This document shows positions 11,956 through 25,500 of a stretch of DNA of 64,000 nt, one piece after another (within the stretch, counting starts at the first letter, position 1; each line of letters starts with the position of its first letter). Made by a program: the position numbers and the translations under genes. The stretch spans positions 469,390,008 to 469,454,007 of the forward strand of contig NC_081405.1 of the NCBI RefSeq assembly GCF_030272615.1, given 5' to 3'. This stretch comes from Cryptomeria japonica. Lineage: Eukaryota; Streptophyta; Pinopsida; Cupressales; Cupressaceae. The notes below the pieces were generated by a model, which worked only from the letters and a program-made list of their open reading frames with translations, was not told the origin of the DNA and searched no databases.

Positions 11956-13495
11956 TGATAATACAATGATGAACAGTGAGTACCAAACTGATACTGAGAT
12001 GGGGGGGGGGGGGTTGAATCAGTACAGATATAAAAACTTTTCCTAAACTAGTTTGACTGTAAACAATGAACTTGACTGACAATCACTAACACCGGTCATA
12101 AACCAAATTACTACCGGTTAAACACAATGAGATTGTGAAAGATATAAACTGGAAACACTTATCTTAACAAACCACCTACACCCTCATTTCCACATTATCC
12201 TTGTACATAAACAGGTAATCTATCATCAAAAATATAATAACATGCTAGATCAACATGATTCACCACTTGACAAAAAATAACAAAGCATCACATGAAAAGG
12301 ACATCACACATGACACACATAATTTTCATGTGGAAACCCAACTAGGAAAAACCACGTTGGGGATGAATACCCACAAGCTATTTTTGAACTCTTTAGAAGT
12401 CCACTTTGTTAGGAGCCTAGTCCAGTTAAAGACTGTTACAATAGGTTCTGTTCAGAACTGATCCTGTTAGGGATCACCCTCTTAAGGGATGGCTAGAATA
12501 CTCAGTTAAGGGTTAAACCCTGATAGAGGTTATCTTGTTAGAGGATTTCATGAACCCAATGGCTTTGAGTCACCCTGTTAAAGGATTTATAGCAAGCTAG
12601 TTAAAGCTACCCTATTAAAGGATTTTCCAACTATTGAAGTGGTTAGAGATCAACAGGTATTACAATGATCTGGTAATAGCACTTCAATGCCAATGTAGAT
12701 CTGCTTTAGTTCCTTTCTTTTGCATACACACTCTATAGGTATCAACCCTCTTATTTGGTCTGGCAAGAATCACGTGTCTTTGCACTTAGATACACACACT
12801 ACATTTGCCAACAACTTCAAAATGAAACACAACACCAACCTTATAGGAAACATATAGGTTGGTAACATAAACCCTAAACCCTAAACATTTAGGTTGAGCA
12901 ATTCAGTTGGTTCAATCCTGACCATTGAACACTTTGCATTTAAAATTTAACGGTCGAACAGATCTCAAGATATTTTCCATCGTTCGTTCTTCGCCGCTTC
13001 TTGGAGGTGATAACCCATCATGCGTTCTCCACCATTTACAGGGACTTCACTAATTCCCAAGGTAGATAGGATCAATCCCCTTCATGCAAGATCCTTCACG
13101 TGCACGAGGCTGACGTGGCAACGTGATCTGATCTCCATTACATTGCCAACTCATCACACAATGCCATTGGTTGAATCACACAGGCTCGAAACACTTCAAC
13201 CGGAAACCTTGAAGCTAAGACTACCAACCAGTAGTCATACCATATTAAACCGCTTCACCTTTAGCACATATACCAGTTCTCATCATTCTACCAGTTCACT
13301 TTGCCAGTTGCTTAACTTCAATAAAACCTATTCACTCTTCATCATATTACCGGTTCACTCTTCAACATATTACTGGTTCTCTTTCACCATATTACTGGTT
13401 CTCTCTTGAGCATATTACTGGTTCTCTCTTGAGCATATTGACATCAATGACAACACAATATCGTCATGTCAACATATTCTGCACATATGCCAACA
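11956..13495 (-). mobile_element. Solo LTR 'A' with TSD aaaat
   Basis: Read on the minus strand it starts TGTTGGCATATGTGCAGAA (at 13495) and ends ...TTATCA (at 11956). It is flanked by perfect 5-bp duplications AAAAT at 11951-11955 and 13496-13500. No internal region adjoins it. It is homologous to LTR B at 24771-26223: both carry the GGGG run plus TTGAATCAGTAC near the left end, the CACGTGGAAACCCA-type block and the CCTAAACC block. A 12-nt or longer G run lies at 12001. Confidence 0.85.
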
Positions 13496-13500
13496 AAAAT

Positions 13501-16479
13501 ACCCTTTTATAGATCTATAAGTGAATTTTTCAAAATATATACTTTTAATATTTTAATTAGTTTTTTATATTTTATATTTTATTTTTATTGAAAGTAGGTT
13601 ATCAGCACTAAAATATAAGGTTGATTATCTTTTAAAGGAAAAATAATTAAATTTTGAAAAAAATTCAAAAAAAAAAAAATGCACTAGAGAAAAGAGTCTA
13701 TGTCAAGATGATGCAATTATTTTCTAATTTGGATAGATACTTAAGAAAAAAGATGACGCCAAATGGAAAGAGATATATTTCAGTACACACTTTTCAAATT
13801 TGTTGAAAAATATATATACATAAAAAATAGTTAAAAATATATTTTTGCACTAAAGTTTCAACTTATCAATATACACAAAAAAATTGAAGAAAAAAAGGTA
13901 AAATTTACTATATGAAGTGTGACGCCTTGTGTAACTTCAATTTCAATATTTTATCAGCAACTAAATTATTGTGTTTACTTTATAAGAAAGTATATTCAAA
14001 TAATTTTTTAAATTTTTTAAAAAATATAAACATAAAATACACAAAAAATATACATTTAATTAGTTTACATCATTTCAAAATTCCAAAACATATATTTCAC
14101 TTTCTATTGACTCAATTTAAAAAGTTGATTCAACATTGGCTATTTCCTTTATAAAAGTGTGATATAGCTTTGTGCTTTTACCCTTGTATTATTATTTGAG
14201 TTTGGCTGAATTTTGGGGAAGGTGTGTGGAATTTTAGAAGAGGTCTATTGGCATTATTGTTGCTTTGAAGAATTTTTGGTAAATTTGGGAGGAGATTTGC
14301 CTTCAATTTTTGAAGAGATTTTCTGTGCAGTTGTTCGTTGTTGAGAGACTTCATTGTGGCTGTGGATTTGCTTTGGCAATTTTCGGACTCTGGTTGCATC
14401 TTCAATTCTTTTGTCAGAATTAAACCTTTCTTCTAATTTCCAGGTTGGAGGTTTTCTTACCCTTCAAATTGATTTTGATTTATATCTTTTAATTTTAAGA
14501 AAGGAAAAGATTGTTTTCTCCATGTTTGTATAATTGTCTTTTGGGTTTATTGGGGAGAAATTAATAAATTATTGTTATTAAAATTATTATAATCTAAATT
14601 TTCTATTACTGTCTATTATGAGAATTTGGGGATTTACTGTATTTTAATTCTAATTGGTATGTTACCATTCCTGTGTATTTGTGAAATTTGAGGTTTTACT
14701 GGGATTTAATCTTTGGGTTAAAATTTTTCCCCACAATGTGAAAGAAGTTTTGTACTGTTTGGAATTTGTAATCTCTTTTGAGAGAAAGTCATCTACGATA
14801 GTATTTTGAGTTTGGTGTTTTGGGCTATGTCATGAATTCTTCCTTGGGATTATTTTCTATCATTTAGATTGATTGTGTATGTGTTGCTGAGAATATATAC
14901 CCTTTTGATTCAATTTTGAATGTTCATCTTGAGTTCTGGGAGTCAAATTGTAAAACTTAATTTCTTCCATGTCGTAATTTTGTGTATGTGCTATTGTATA
15001 TTTAATATGCGTCATTTCTCTTTGTGCATGCACTGTACTATGCGTTGTACGCATTGAACTAAATTCTAGAAGTGCTAAACCTAATTTCATAAGTGCTTAC
15101 TTATTACAAAAGTGCTAGACCATGTTTTATAAGTGCTAAAATTATTTATGAAAGCCTTAAAGTATTTAACAAATGTGCTATTCTAGTGAATTTTGGTATT
15201 TTGATTATTTTCAAAATTTTTGATTTGTTTTTGCCCAGTCTAAGTCAAACTAGAGACTTATTTGTGGACTTGAGATTATTGAGATATTTATAGGAATCAG
15301 TTTATTGAGATTTTTTATAGTTTTGTATGATATTTCTTGATATTGCATAAGTTGTACTCGGATGGAATTGTGAGTATGAATCATATTTATTGTAATGGTT
15401 CATATTGTGCTATGGGAACATTTGATTATGCATATCATGGCATCTATGTGATATATTGGTGATTATTGATTAGTTTTTTATCCTTAGATCATAGGAACAT
15501 ACTAGGGGAAGTGGTTTCCATTGAGTGTTGGGGTCACTGCCAAGAGGTTTCCTGAAAAGGATGCTTGGAGGACTGCTAGGAGACCTCTTGGAAGTTATTT
15601 GTAAATAAGTGATAACCTTAATTAATTTATTAGGGTTTGGGTAGTTTTCACACTAATAAGATAATAATATGTTTTGGTCCCCCCCTCATAGCCTAGAGTG
15701 CTAGTATAGGCTCAAGATGAGATTGGGAAGGCCTTGATGGCATGATTGTACTCCCTTGTCTTTATGAGAGGTTGAGTTGGTTCCACATGGGTGTTGCCTA
15801 CCAAGAGGTTCCACATAAGGATTCTTGGAGGCCTAGACTACCTAGAGGCTCTTAGCAAGGATGCTTGTAGATCTAGTTGACAACATGTGATGACACTTTT
15901 CCCTACACATGTGTCCTTGGTCTTAGCCACATTTCTTGGAAGTCTCTGGCATGAGTCTTTGTCTTATTTGAACCTATGTTTTTGTGTTGACAAATATTTG
16001 TTATGCTTTTTTCTTGTGTCCTTTAGGAGTTAGGTGTTAGTTTAAGCTTAGTGTGTGTGGGGCCTCATATCATTCTCTAGGCATAGGGGGTGGTTCCTTT
16101 TAGTTCCACATGGTTGGGTGGTTGATGCCTTTTCTTCCATTGGGATATTTTCTCTATGTTGGATGTTTGTGAGCATGTTGGATATCCCTATTTCTACAAA
16201 TATTGAACTATGAAGGATTTGTACTTCATGATTACTTATTTGTAGCAGATGATATATATTTGTGATAAGAATACATTCACATGGTGTAAAATTTAATGTA
16301 AGGATGATTTATGTATTGTTGATAGAGACATTGATAATGTTGTATATCGATATTGATTATTCTTTGGTATTGTAAATTATCGTATTTGTCATTACTATGT
16401 AATTTAGTAACGACATTATGATACCCTAGGGAAATTGGAAAATGAAAGATTAGAAGAATGCAATGAAGTTAACAATGTT
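13501..16479. other. Anonymous AT-rich DNA, no supported gene
   Basis: No convincing coding frame. 13500-14150 is rich in A/T runs. 15090-15150 repeats AAGTGCTA three or four times. 15500-15850 has diverged repeats of CAAGAGGTTYC and GGATGCTTGGAGG. It could be an old, unrecognised repeat. Confidence 0.5.
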
Positions 16480-16484
16480 CTATG

Positions 16485-19055
16485 TGTTGAACACAAGAAG
16501 TCACTAAGAGGGGGGCGGTGAATAAGTGATTTCCAAACTTAACTATTTTCTATCCTATGTGTGTAAACCGGTTAATAGATCTAACATAAAGTAGACATAT
16601 CGGTTAGATGGGAGGATGACACAAATGTAACCACACATAAAAGGGGCACCACAAAAAACCATATGTATGAGGAAAACCCTATTAGGGGAAAGCTCGGTGA
16701 GAAGTGTTGTTGGAGACTACTGCTCCAATCCAGCCTCACAATGAAAACCTCGGTTACAACATTTAGGTCACTAACCCAAGGATTGCCACTCTTTCTTTAA
16801 GGCACCAACCCAAGGAGCTCCAACCCTTGATTTTAGGGCACCAACCCGAGGAGAACCAACCCCTACACCAAGCTCCAACTTTGTGATCTACGATAAACAT
16901 ATATTAGATACAAAAGTAATATCTTTGTTACAAAAGAACTTTGTATCCCTTATGCAAATCTCTCCACCGGTTCTCCTCTCTTCAATCCTTTGTCAGTTCT
17001 CTGATCACCTTCTCACTGCAACAACCTTATCTTCTACTGCAACCCACTCTCTATTGCACCTTTCTCTTTGTTGCACCTTGCTCTCTGCTGCACCCTCACT
17101 GGTTCAACCTCTTTTTCTTCTCTATCAGTTATGCTCACTGTTGATTCTCCAACTTTTCTATCAAACTATTGTTGGCCACCACCGATCTACTTTTCTTAGT
17201 CAGTTATCTACTATCTGATTGTTGTTGATTCTCATCTAACCTTCTTTGCAATCTTTTGTGACTCTTCTCTGTTGGTTCAGTCGCCACTAGTATACTCCTT
17301 TATTTGACTCAATGGCAAGCTAGCGGTTACCTCACTCTCATCGGTTGAACTCTTCAACCTGATTCTCACTCACACACTCATTCTCTTCTCTGATTGTCAT
17401 TGAGCACTTGACTAATTTGCTCTCACATGTAGCAAAACAAACTACATCTTTGGTTCGCACTCTTATAGCTAGATTTTCCCACCTAAACGTCAGTTTGAAC
17501 ATTGGCAAGCTAGGGTTTCCACCATGCACTGAATCTACATCTGATTTGATATCATGTCCTTGATTGAGTTTCAACACTCAATCAATGAGCATCGCCCTAC
17601 TATTTACCTTGTGAACCATGTCTTCTCTCTTTAGCCATCTGTAGCATGATTTTTGACCCTTTGTCTGATCAATCATGTGCATGATGCAATTTCCTTCACC
17701 CTCTGCGATCTTCAAGATTAGTTTGTATTGGATCTCTGATGTTTCCTTGATCTTGAGCCGTAATCCTCTTCCTTCATTCGTCAAGATTTGCAGTCGCCAT
17801 AAATGTTGGACTAGTCACCAACAACTTCATCAACATATCACACTGACCTATGCATGCATGCCACTTCAACTTTATGTGACCCCTTTTGTCAGAATCCACC
17901 TTTGCTAGGTCGTCTATGACATTTTGGATAGGATCACGAACCAACCACATAACTAGGTTCATCTATCCATTCATAGACCCTGCCAGTTATAACCTAACTA
18001 GTTTGTCTTCACTCTTGCACTTTGCTTCTCTTTCGGTGGAACACTCAACCCAGTCAGCATACTTGCAAACTTACCTTATGCACATCATCAATAGATGGGA
18101 GCCTTTTGCATCTACGCTTTGTTAGCTTACTGTTCTACATCTATACCAATAGTATCTTCTACATGTATACTAGTAAGATACCATACACACTAGTGGCACC
18201 AAAATTTATCTTCATTTTGGGAACATCCTTTGTGTACAATAACTCAAGCTTGCCTTCTTCATTATTTGACTGGTTCTCCTATCAACTGGTTTGTCAAACT
18301 GACAAACATATCCTTCAATCTCTTACCGACAACTCATCATGTCTACCTAGCTGATCCAGTGCATATATTTGATCTCATGCACCTAAGGCAACTTAGTGTT
18401 TCACCAGTTCATCCAATGGGAGCCTTCAATCACCTTCCTTCTACTCTTTTGTCTTATCTTGGAGCACTATGATGCATTCCATGTATAATAGGATATAAGC
18501 TCCACTTATTGGTGGGAGTGGATCCTTTTCATTTTCATCCTGCATTGCACCAATGTAGCTTCCCTATTTGAGTATGCATATCTTGAAACAAACACATGTG
18601 ATCCAATTGGGCACATTCATTGTCAGTCATCTCTTCATTTGGTGACTGCATCTTTATCCGGTGGGAGTCCTATTGTTTTACATCCACACAACATACCGGT
18701 GGCCTACACATACTTCACTTCCAGTGTTGATATGATTTTTGTAACATTCCCCCTCTTCACAATCAATAGCCCAATATCTTGCTCTCTTGTTGGTTGGCAA
18801 CTAAGCACTGCCAAAATGTCACTTACAGGTCTACAGTCCTTATGTCTTCAACACAGGTCGATCACTAACTTGTGTACCAATGAATCTAATGGCCATTATG
18901 CTAGATGACTTTCTCTTCCTTACCGGTGACCTGCTATGCTAGTTGACATCAATGGCACCATTTTTGGTATTCATCAATGACAACACTACTCATCAATATC
19001 CCATACTAGTTTCCATCCTATACCAGTTGACATCAATGACAACACAATACCAACA
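16485..19055 (-). repeat. Element C 3' LTR
   Basis: Starts (minus strand) TGTTGG at 19055 and ends CTTGTGTTCAACA at 16485. It contains the G-run motif at 16507-16520 and many ACCGGT or decayed ACCAGT/ACTGGT sites. It aligns along its length with the other LTR; for example GTTGAACACAAG plus GTCACT at 16485 matches 22571. Confidence 0.85.
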
Positions 19056-19070
19056 ATCTCCCCCTTTGGC
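19056..19070 (-). promoter_or_regulatory. Element C polypurine tract
   Basis: On the minus strand GCCAAAGGGGGAGAT immediately precedes the 3' LTR start TGTTGG. This is the expected plus-strand DNA primer of a copia element, and the same motif adjoins the 3' LTRs of D, G, E and I. Confidence 0.85.
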
Positions 19071-20473
19071 AATGATGTCAACACATGTAGTATTTGACAT
19101 ACTACAAATTCTTTCTCTCCCCCTTTGTGTGTTCCATGGATTTTCACACATGTAGTATGCAACATACTACAAAATCTCTCTCCCCCTTTGACAACAATGA
19201 CAAAAGGCACTGTCAGGATTTCCCTCCTCCTTGTCTACAAGGCACTGACACTTTTCTAACCACCTTTTTCTCTACCGGATGCTTCTCCTCATTTTACCAT
19301 CATACAATGCATCCTCTCAATTCACAACACTTGAGTTGGAGAGATCAGCCACCAACTGACACCAATTGCTCAACAACCAAGTGTATATGCAAACCAAAAA
19401 CATATGCATATACAAATCTGAAACCAATTGAAGGTGTATGTGTCAGTGACTACAACATACCTATTGGTCAGATTGCATCATCTCCCCTTGATATGCAGAT
19501 GCTATTCTGACCCCAAAATACTAATACAAAGTGTTGAAGCTAACACTGATACCAATTATATCTCTTCCGATACCAAATGCATGTTTTCTTGTGCAGGTAA
19601 CTTTTCTTCTTTGTAGGCAACTTTCCCGGTGGTCCAGTTGTGATTTCAATACCCATCATTGAAGTACCTTAAAACCTTGGACCGATGAGCACATCCCAAG
19701 GTCTCAAACATACCGATACAACCATAGACACTTGCACACCCTTTGTGTCCAGCAAGCCTGATACAAATAAAAAACATGGCTATCAACTCCCCTTGAGTCA
19801 TGTATCTCAGGTTCTTATTGTCTATCAAGTTCAAAACAAGAGCTCCAATCGACACCATATACCAGTTGAGCTGTGCATATCTGATCAATCAGATGATCTA
19901 TCAACTCCATTATATCCACCACAACATATGACATGATCCTAGATGTACACAATGCCATACAGTATCATTTTCATGCAATAAATCAAACTAGTTAGCCAAA
20001 AAAGATGCATGTATACATGATCAACTACCAGGCCATCATATGTCATTTAGATCTTCATCAACACTACCTAAGACATTAAATTGTCATTCCATGCTACCAG
20101 TGTTAATGCAGTGATCCTGAACCTCATTGTCTTACATAAACTGCACTACTAGTTAATATACATACCGGTAACCTACTGCACATACTAGTTTCCTGCACCA
20201 GTCCATCCTTTCTACCAGACCACATTCCTCTAACTCCTATCTTCTTGTGTCAATTTGCATTTGTTCCCAATTGAAAATTTTCCATCCATTAACACATGTA
20301 GAAGTGATCCATCTGTCATCTATAGGTGTGTAGCCAAGGTAGCCACTACACACACTTATCTTCTCATTTCCTTCCTTCATATCATTAGTAATGTGTTCTT
20401 CCATGTGTCCTCTTCCACTGAGGGGGTGAATGATAAGGTCAGTGTACTACTACCCCAAGGTCCTATATCTCCT
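19071..20473 (-). other. Element C non-coding segment between gag and 3' LTR
   Basis: About 1.4 kb without a sustained frame in either orientation. It contains ATGATGTCAA-type motifs and a second purine-rich block (minus-strand CAAGGGGAGATGATG near 19485). Pol would be expected here in an autonomous relative but is absent. Confidence 0.6.
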
Positions 20474-22507
20474 TTAAGCCTTAGGAGATATCACTTGTGC
20501 ATTGAATGCATAATGCTGGTCCATGGTTACATCTTCTTGCTTCTTCCTCCAAACCTGCTTGGTCTCATTCTTCTTCCCATTTTTCAGTCTTGGGAGCAGG
20601 TCTTTCTTTCTTTTGCTGATGTGTCCTTTCTCTACCAGATTTTGCATCATGACTAGAAGCATTGCTGTAACAGAAAATTGTGTTCATGCCAAACGCATGA
20701 TTAGGGGACCTTCTACTATCCCCGTTTTCTCCTCTTTTTTTAATCAAACCATTTTATCCAGCTACTAGTCTCCATGGATTCCTTGATTGCATAGGAACAC
20801 TTATCCTCTTGTACCCTATAGGTCTTTGTTTCTCACATACTTTGTAACTACTTCCATAGTGAGCATGATTGTTCCACCGGCTGCCATAGGACCAAGAATT
20901 CTTCTTCCTGCATTCATGACTTCTATGGAAAAAACCATTGCCTTGATAATATAAATCCTTTTCATAACCGGGAGAGGGGATATGCATGTTTCTACTCTTT
21001 GAAACTTTGTGCCCATATGCAGGATATCTATGGAAACCTAAATTGCTTCTCCTAGATCCCATTCTACATTCATCTTCTCTATGGATATATCCTTTACATG
21101 CAAAAAAATAACCAGAGAAAGGGGGCACATAACTTACGAATTTGATTTTCCATGCTTGTGGAGATCTCACCGGTTTAGTATCTCCATGTTTGCTTCTTCA
21201 GGGATGAATCCTGGGATGTTCACTTTCTGCAATTTTTCCATCCGATCCCTTCTTTTCCCACACATGCTTTGTCTTGTGGGTGGTAGCATTTCCTTGTCTT
21301 CTACTGGTAGGAGGTCTTCTTTGTTGTCTTCTCATGTTCTTGCTTCCAGTGAAGCTTCCTTCTCCCATCTTCCCTTTTCCTTTAGGATATGCATTCTTTC
21401 TCTTTCTTGCAACACCGATCTTCATCCTTTGCTTCATGTCTTCACCGGTTGTGGTTAGATCAACCTTCTTCTAGGGAGTATTCCAAACAGTGAAGGTTTG
21501 TCCCTTCTTATCTCCACTTGAGGAGACAAACATAATGTCATTGTGGGGAACATTCTTGCTGGTGGAACATTCATCGGTACCACTTCCTAACCCTCCGGTA
21601 TCCTTGGAATGCCTTTGCTTCTTCAACATTTGTCCAAGACATTACTACTGCCATCAAACTGGATTCTCACCTTGAGATCATCCTGACATTTCTCAAGGGC
21701 ATTTAAGAGATTCTTCATTTCTCCTTCTAGCTGTTGATACTTTTTATCCTTTGCCTCTAGCTCAGATGCTAGATCATTACACCGATACTTCTTGGTGTCT
21801 TCTTGTTGAGACTTCAACTCTAAGATACATTTCTCAGATTCTTCAAGGCATCTGATCAACCGGTTTTATTCCACAACTACAACATTCTTGAATAACTTGT
21901 ATTCATTCCTCACTCTAGTAAGTTCTTTGAGTGCACTTACAAGTTCCCCTTCAAGATCTACTTTTGCTTTATCTTCTTCATCTTCACTATCAATGCCAAA
22001 CACATCTTTCCGGTAGGAGTGATTTGCATGATCATTCTCATATGTGTGCTTCTCATCTTATGATTCTTGAGCCATGAAGATGTGGGTTCCTTCTTCATCA
22101 TTGTTGCTACTACAAACAGACCTACCTTCATCATTTGCAGATACATGACTTGCATTTCTCATCTTGTCTTCACAAACTAGTTTTGCAGTGGTAGGCACAT
22201 TTCCATAGAGCTTCTTTAATCTGTCCCATAAGCTCCTTATCGATTTGCATCTATCCACTCATGAGGAAACATCAACTAATAACCCATAGAGTATAGCCTT
22301 CACTGCTAGATTATTGCATCGGTTTCTTCCTTCTACATTTGAATCAGTGAGAGGACTGATTTTACTAGGGAAGCCATTTACTATTGACATCCATACATCA
22401 AACCCAAGGGAGGACATGTAGAATTCCATCCTACAACTCCAAACATAAAAGTTTGAACCATTAAATACTGGAGTAGGGGTTGACACTAAACAAACCATTG
22501 TCTTCAA
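20474..22507 (-). pseudogene. gag: Element C gag-like protein, broken
   Basis: Structural polyprotein of a copia-type element. Starting at ATG 22507 the order is: N-terminal gag domain (VFNGSNFYVWSCRMEFYM, LGFDVWMSIVNGF), UBN2-type helix region (SIRSLWDRLKKLYG), an acidic linker, a coiled coil (21623-21859: LKSQQEDTKKY, LEGEMKNLLNALEKC), a basic stretch (KGKGKMGEGS), then decayed zinc knuckles (FFACKGYIHREDEC has its first Cys replaced by Phe; YYQGNGFFHRSHEC has lost two Cys). A basic C-terminus ends near 20474 (TKQVWRKKQEDVTMDQH). Stops at 22259, 22058, 21623 and elsewhere, plus at least one frameshift, make it non-functional. The start lies only about 50 nt from the primer site, an unusually short leader. 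Confidence 0.75.
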
Positions 22508-22556
22508 ATATTAGAATCTACCCAAGCTAGAGAAAGCTTATCAATCGAGAACCTAG

Positions 22557-22568
22557 GCTCTGATACCA
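22557..22568 (-). promoter_or_regulatory. Element C primer-binding site (tRNA-Met)
   Basis: Minus-strand TGGTATCAGAGC, complementary to the 3' end of plant initiator tRNA-Met, lies two bases from the 5' LTR. It shows which LTR is 5' and the direction of transcription. Confidence 0.9.
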
Positions 22569-22570
22569 AT

Positions 22571-25500
22571 TGTTGAACACAAGATGTCACTGAGAGGGGG
22601 GGGTGAATCATTGATCTCCAAGCTTAACTATTTTCTATCCTATGTGTGTAAATTGGTTAACAAATATAACATAAAGAAGACATACCAGTTAGATGGGAGG
22701 ATGATACAAATGCAACCACACATAAAAGGGGCACCACAAAGCACCAGATGCACGAGGAAACTCCAAGATGGGAAAAACCTTGTTGAGAAGTGCTGCTGCA
22801 AACTACTGCTCCAATCCAGCTTCACAATGAAAACCTTGGTTACAACATTTAGGACACCAACCCAAGGAGTACCACTCCTTCTTTAGGGCACCAACCCCTG
22901 ATTTTAGGGTACCAACCCTTGCACCAAAATCCAACTCAGTGATCTACAATAAACATATATCAGATACAGAAGTAATATCTTTGTTACAAAAGAACTTTGT
23001 AGCCCTTATGCAAATCTGTCCACCAATTCTCTTCTCACCTTCTCACTATAGCAACCTTATATCCTACTACAACCCACTCTCTGCTATACTTTTCTCTTTG
23101 TTGTACCCTTGCCAATTCAACCTCTTTTTCTTCTCTATGGGTTCTGCTCTCTACCAGTTCTCCAACCTTTCTATCACACTGTTGCTAGCCACCACTTGTC
23201 TACTTTTCTCAGTCACTTGTCTGCTATCTAATTGCTGTAAATTCTCAGCTAACCTTCTCTATAATTTTCTATGACTCTTCTCTGCCAGTTCAGTCACCAC
23301 CGGTATATTAATTTGTCAAACTAAATGGAAAGCTACTTGTTGCCTCACTCTCTCTGGTTTAATTCTTCAACCCGATCCTCACTCTCACCGGTTTAATTCT
23401 TCAACCTGATTCTCACTCACACACTCAAGTCTCTTCTTTGATTGTCATTGCGCACTTGACTAATTTTATCTCACATGTAGCAGCACCAACTACATCTTTG
23501 GCTCGCACTCTTATAGCCAGATTTTCTCACCTAAACATTGGTTTGAACATTGAAACACTAAGGTTTCTGCCATGCACTGAATCTGCATCCAATTTGATCT
23601 CTGATCATCATGAAATATCATATCCAATCTAATATCATGTCCTTGATTGATATTCAACACTTAATCAATGAGCATTGCCCAATTGTTTACCTTGCAAACC
23701 ATGTCTTCTCTCTTTAGCTGTCTATAGCATGATTTTTGGCCTTTTGTCTAATCAATCACGTGCATGATGCAGTTTCCTTTACCCTCTTCGATCTGCAAGA
23801 TTAGTCTATACTGGTTCTTTGATGTTTCCTAGATCTCGAGCAGCAATCCTCTACCTTTATTCCTTGAGCTTTGTAGTTGCCATAAATGTTTGACCAGTCG
23901 CCAACAACTTCACTGACACATCACACCGAACTATGCATGCATGCCACTTCAACTCCACATGGCCCCTTTATCGACATCTACCTTTGCTAGGTTGGCTATG
24001 TCAGTTTGGATAGGATCACCAACCAACCACACAATCGGGTTCATCTACCAGTTCATAGACCCTACCGATTATACCCTAACTGGTATGTCTTCACTCTTGC
24101 ACTTTGCTTCTCTTTCGATGGAATAGTCAGCCCTATTGACATACTTGCCAACTTACCTTATGCACATCATCAATAGATGGGAGCCTTCTGCATCTATACT
24201 TTGTTACCTTATCAGTCTACATCTATACCGGTAGTATCATCTGCATGTATACTAGTAAGATACCATGCACACCGATGGCACCAAACTTTATCTTCATTCA
24301 AACAACATCCTCTATCTGCAACTGCTCAACCTTGCCTTCTTCAACGTTTGGCCGCCTCTCCTATCAACTGGTTTGTCAAAGTGACAAAAATATCCTTCAA
24401 TCTCTATACCAACAACTCATCATCTCTACCTAGCTGATCCAGTGCATATCTATGATCTCATGCACCTAAGGCAGCTTAGTGTTTCACTAGTTCATCTAGT
24501 GGGAACCTTCAATCACCTTCCTTCTACTCTTTTGTCTTATCTCAGAGGACTATGATGAATTCCATGCATAATAGGAGATAAGATCCACTTACCAGTGGGA
24601 GTGCATCCTTATCATCTACATCTTGCATTGCACCAATGTGGCTTCCCTATTTGAGTATGCATATCTTCAAATAGACACATGTGATCTGATTGGGCACATT
24701 CACTGTCGGTCAAATCTTCATTTGGTGACTACATCTTTATCTGGTGGGAGTCTTGTTGTTTCATATCCACTAATGAATAATGATGAACAATAAATACCTA
24801 ATAGGTACTGAGAGGGGGGTGGGTTGAATCAGTACAAACAAAAAATTCTTCAACAACTTAAACTGCAAAGACTGCACTAACTACCAAACAACATCACCAA
24901 CCTAAACCAAGACAATACCAGTAAAACATAGTAAGAATGTGTAAGACATAAATCGGTAACACTTAGAACTTACCATATGCTTAAGCAGGTAATACATCAT
25001 AAACACAATTACCATTAGATCAACATGCATTTACTAATTAACAGAAAACACTAAATCATCACATGAAAAAGCATCACACACAACACACTGATTTTTCACG
25101 TGGAAACCCATCTGGGAAAAACCACAGTGGGGATGAATACCCACAAGTTGTTCTTGAACTCTTCTAAAGTTTGCTCTGTTAGGAGCCTAGTCCTATTAAA
25201 GACTTTACAACAGGTTCTGCTAGGAACCAATCCTGCTAGGGATCACCCAGTTAACGGATGGCTAAATACCCGGTTAGAGGTTAAAACCCTGTTAAAGGTT
25301 ACCTCACAAGAAGATTTGAAGAACTCAATGATTTTGAGTCACCTTGTTAAAGGATTTACAAAAATCCTATTAAAGCTACCCAGTAAAGGGATTTTCCAAC
25401 TACTAAAATGGTTAGAAGTCAACAGGTATTACACTGATCTGATAACAACACTCAATGCCAAGACATATCCACTTCAGTTCCTTTACATCTACAATCACAC

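Noticed and set aside
12868-12890. AACCCTAAACCCTAAAC, resembling plant telomere repeat
   Set aside because: Only two units, inside LTR A; LTR B has a diverged version. Not an interstitial telomere array.
16883-18908. Several plus-strand frames of 60-110 codons
   Set aside because: They lie within the element C LTR, lack protein-like motifs and are not kept in the other LTR copy.
20754-21170. Cys/His-rich frame as a separate gene
   Set aside because: It is the decayed zinc-knuckle part of element C gag, in line with the upstream frames.
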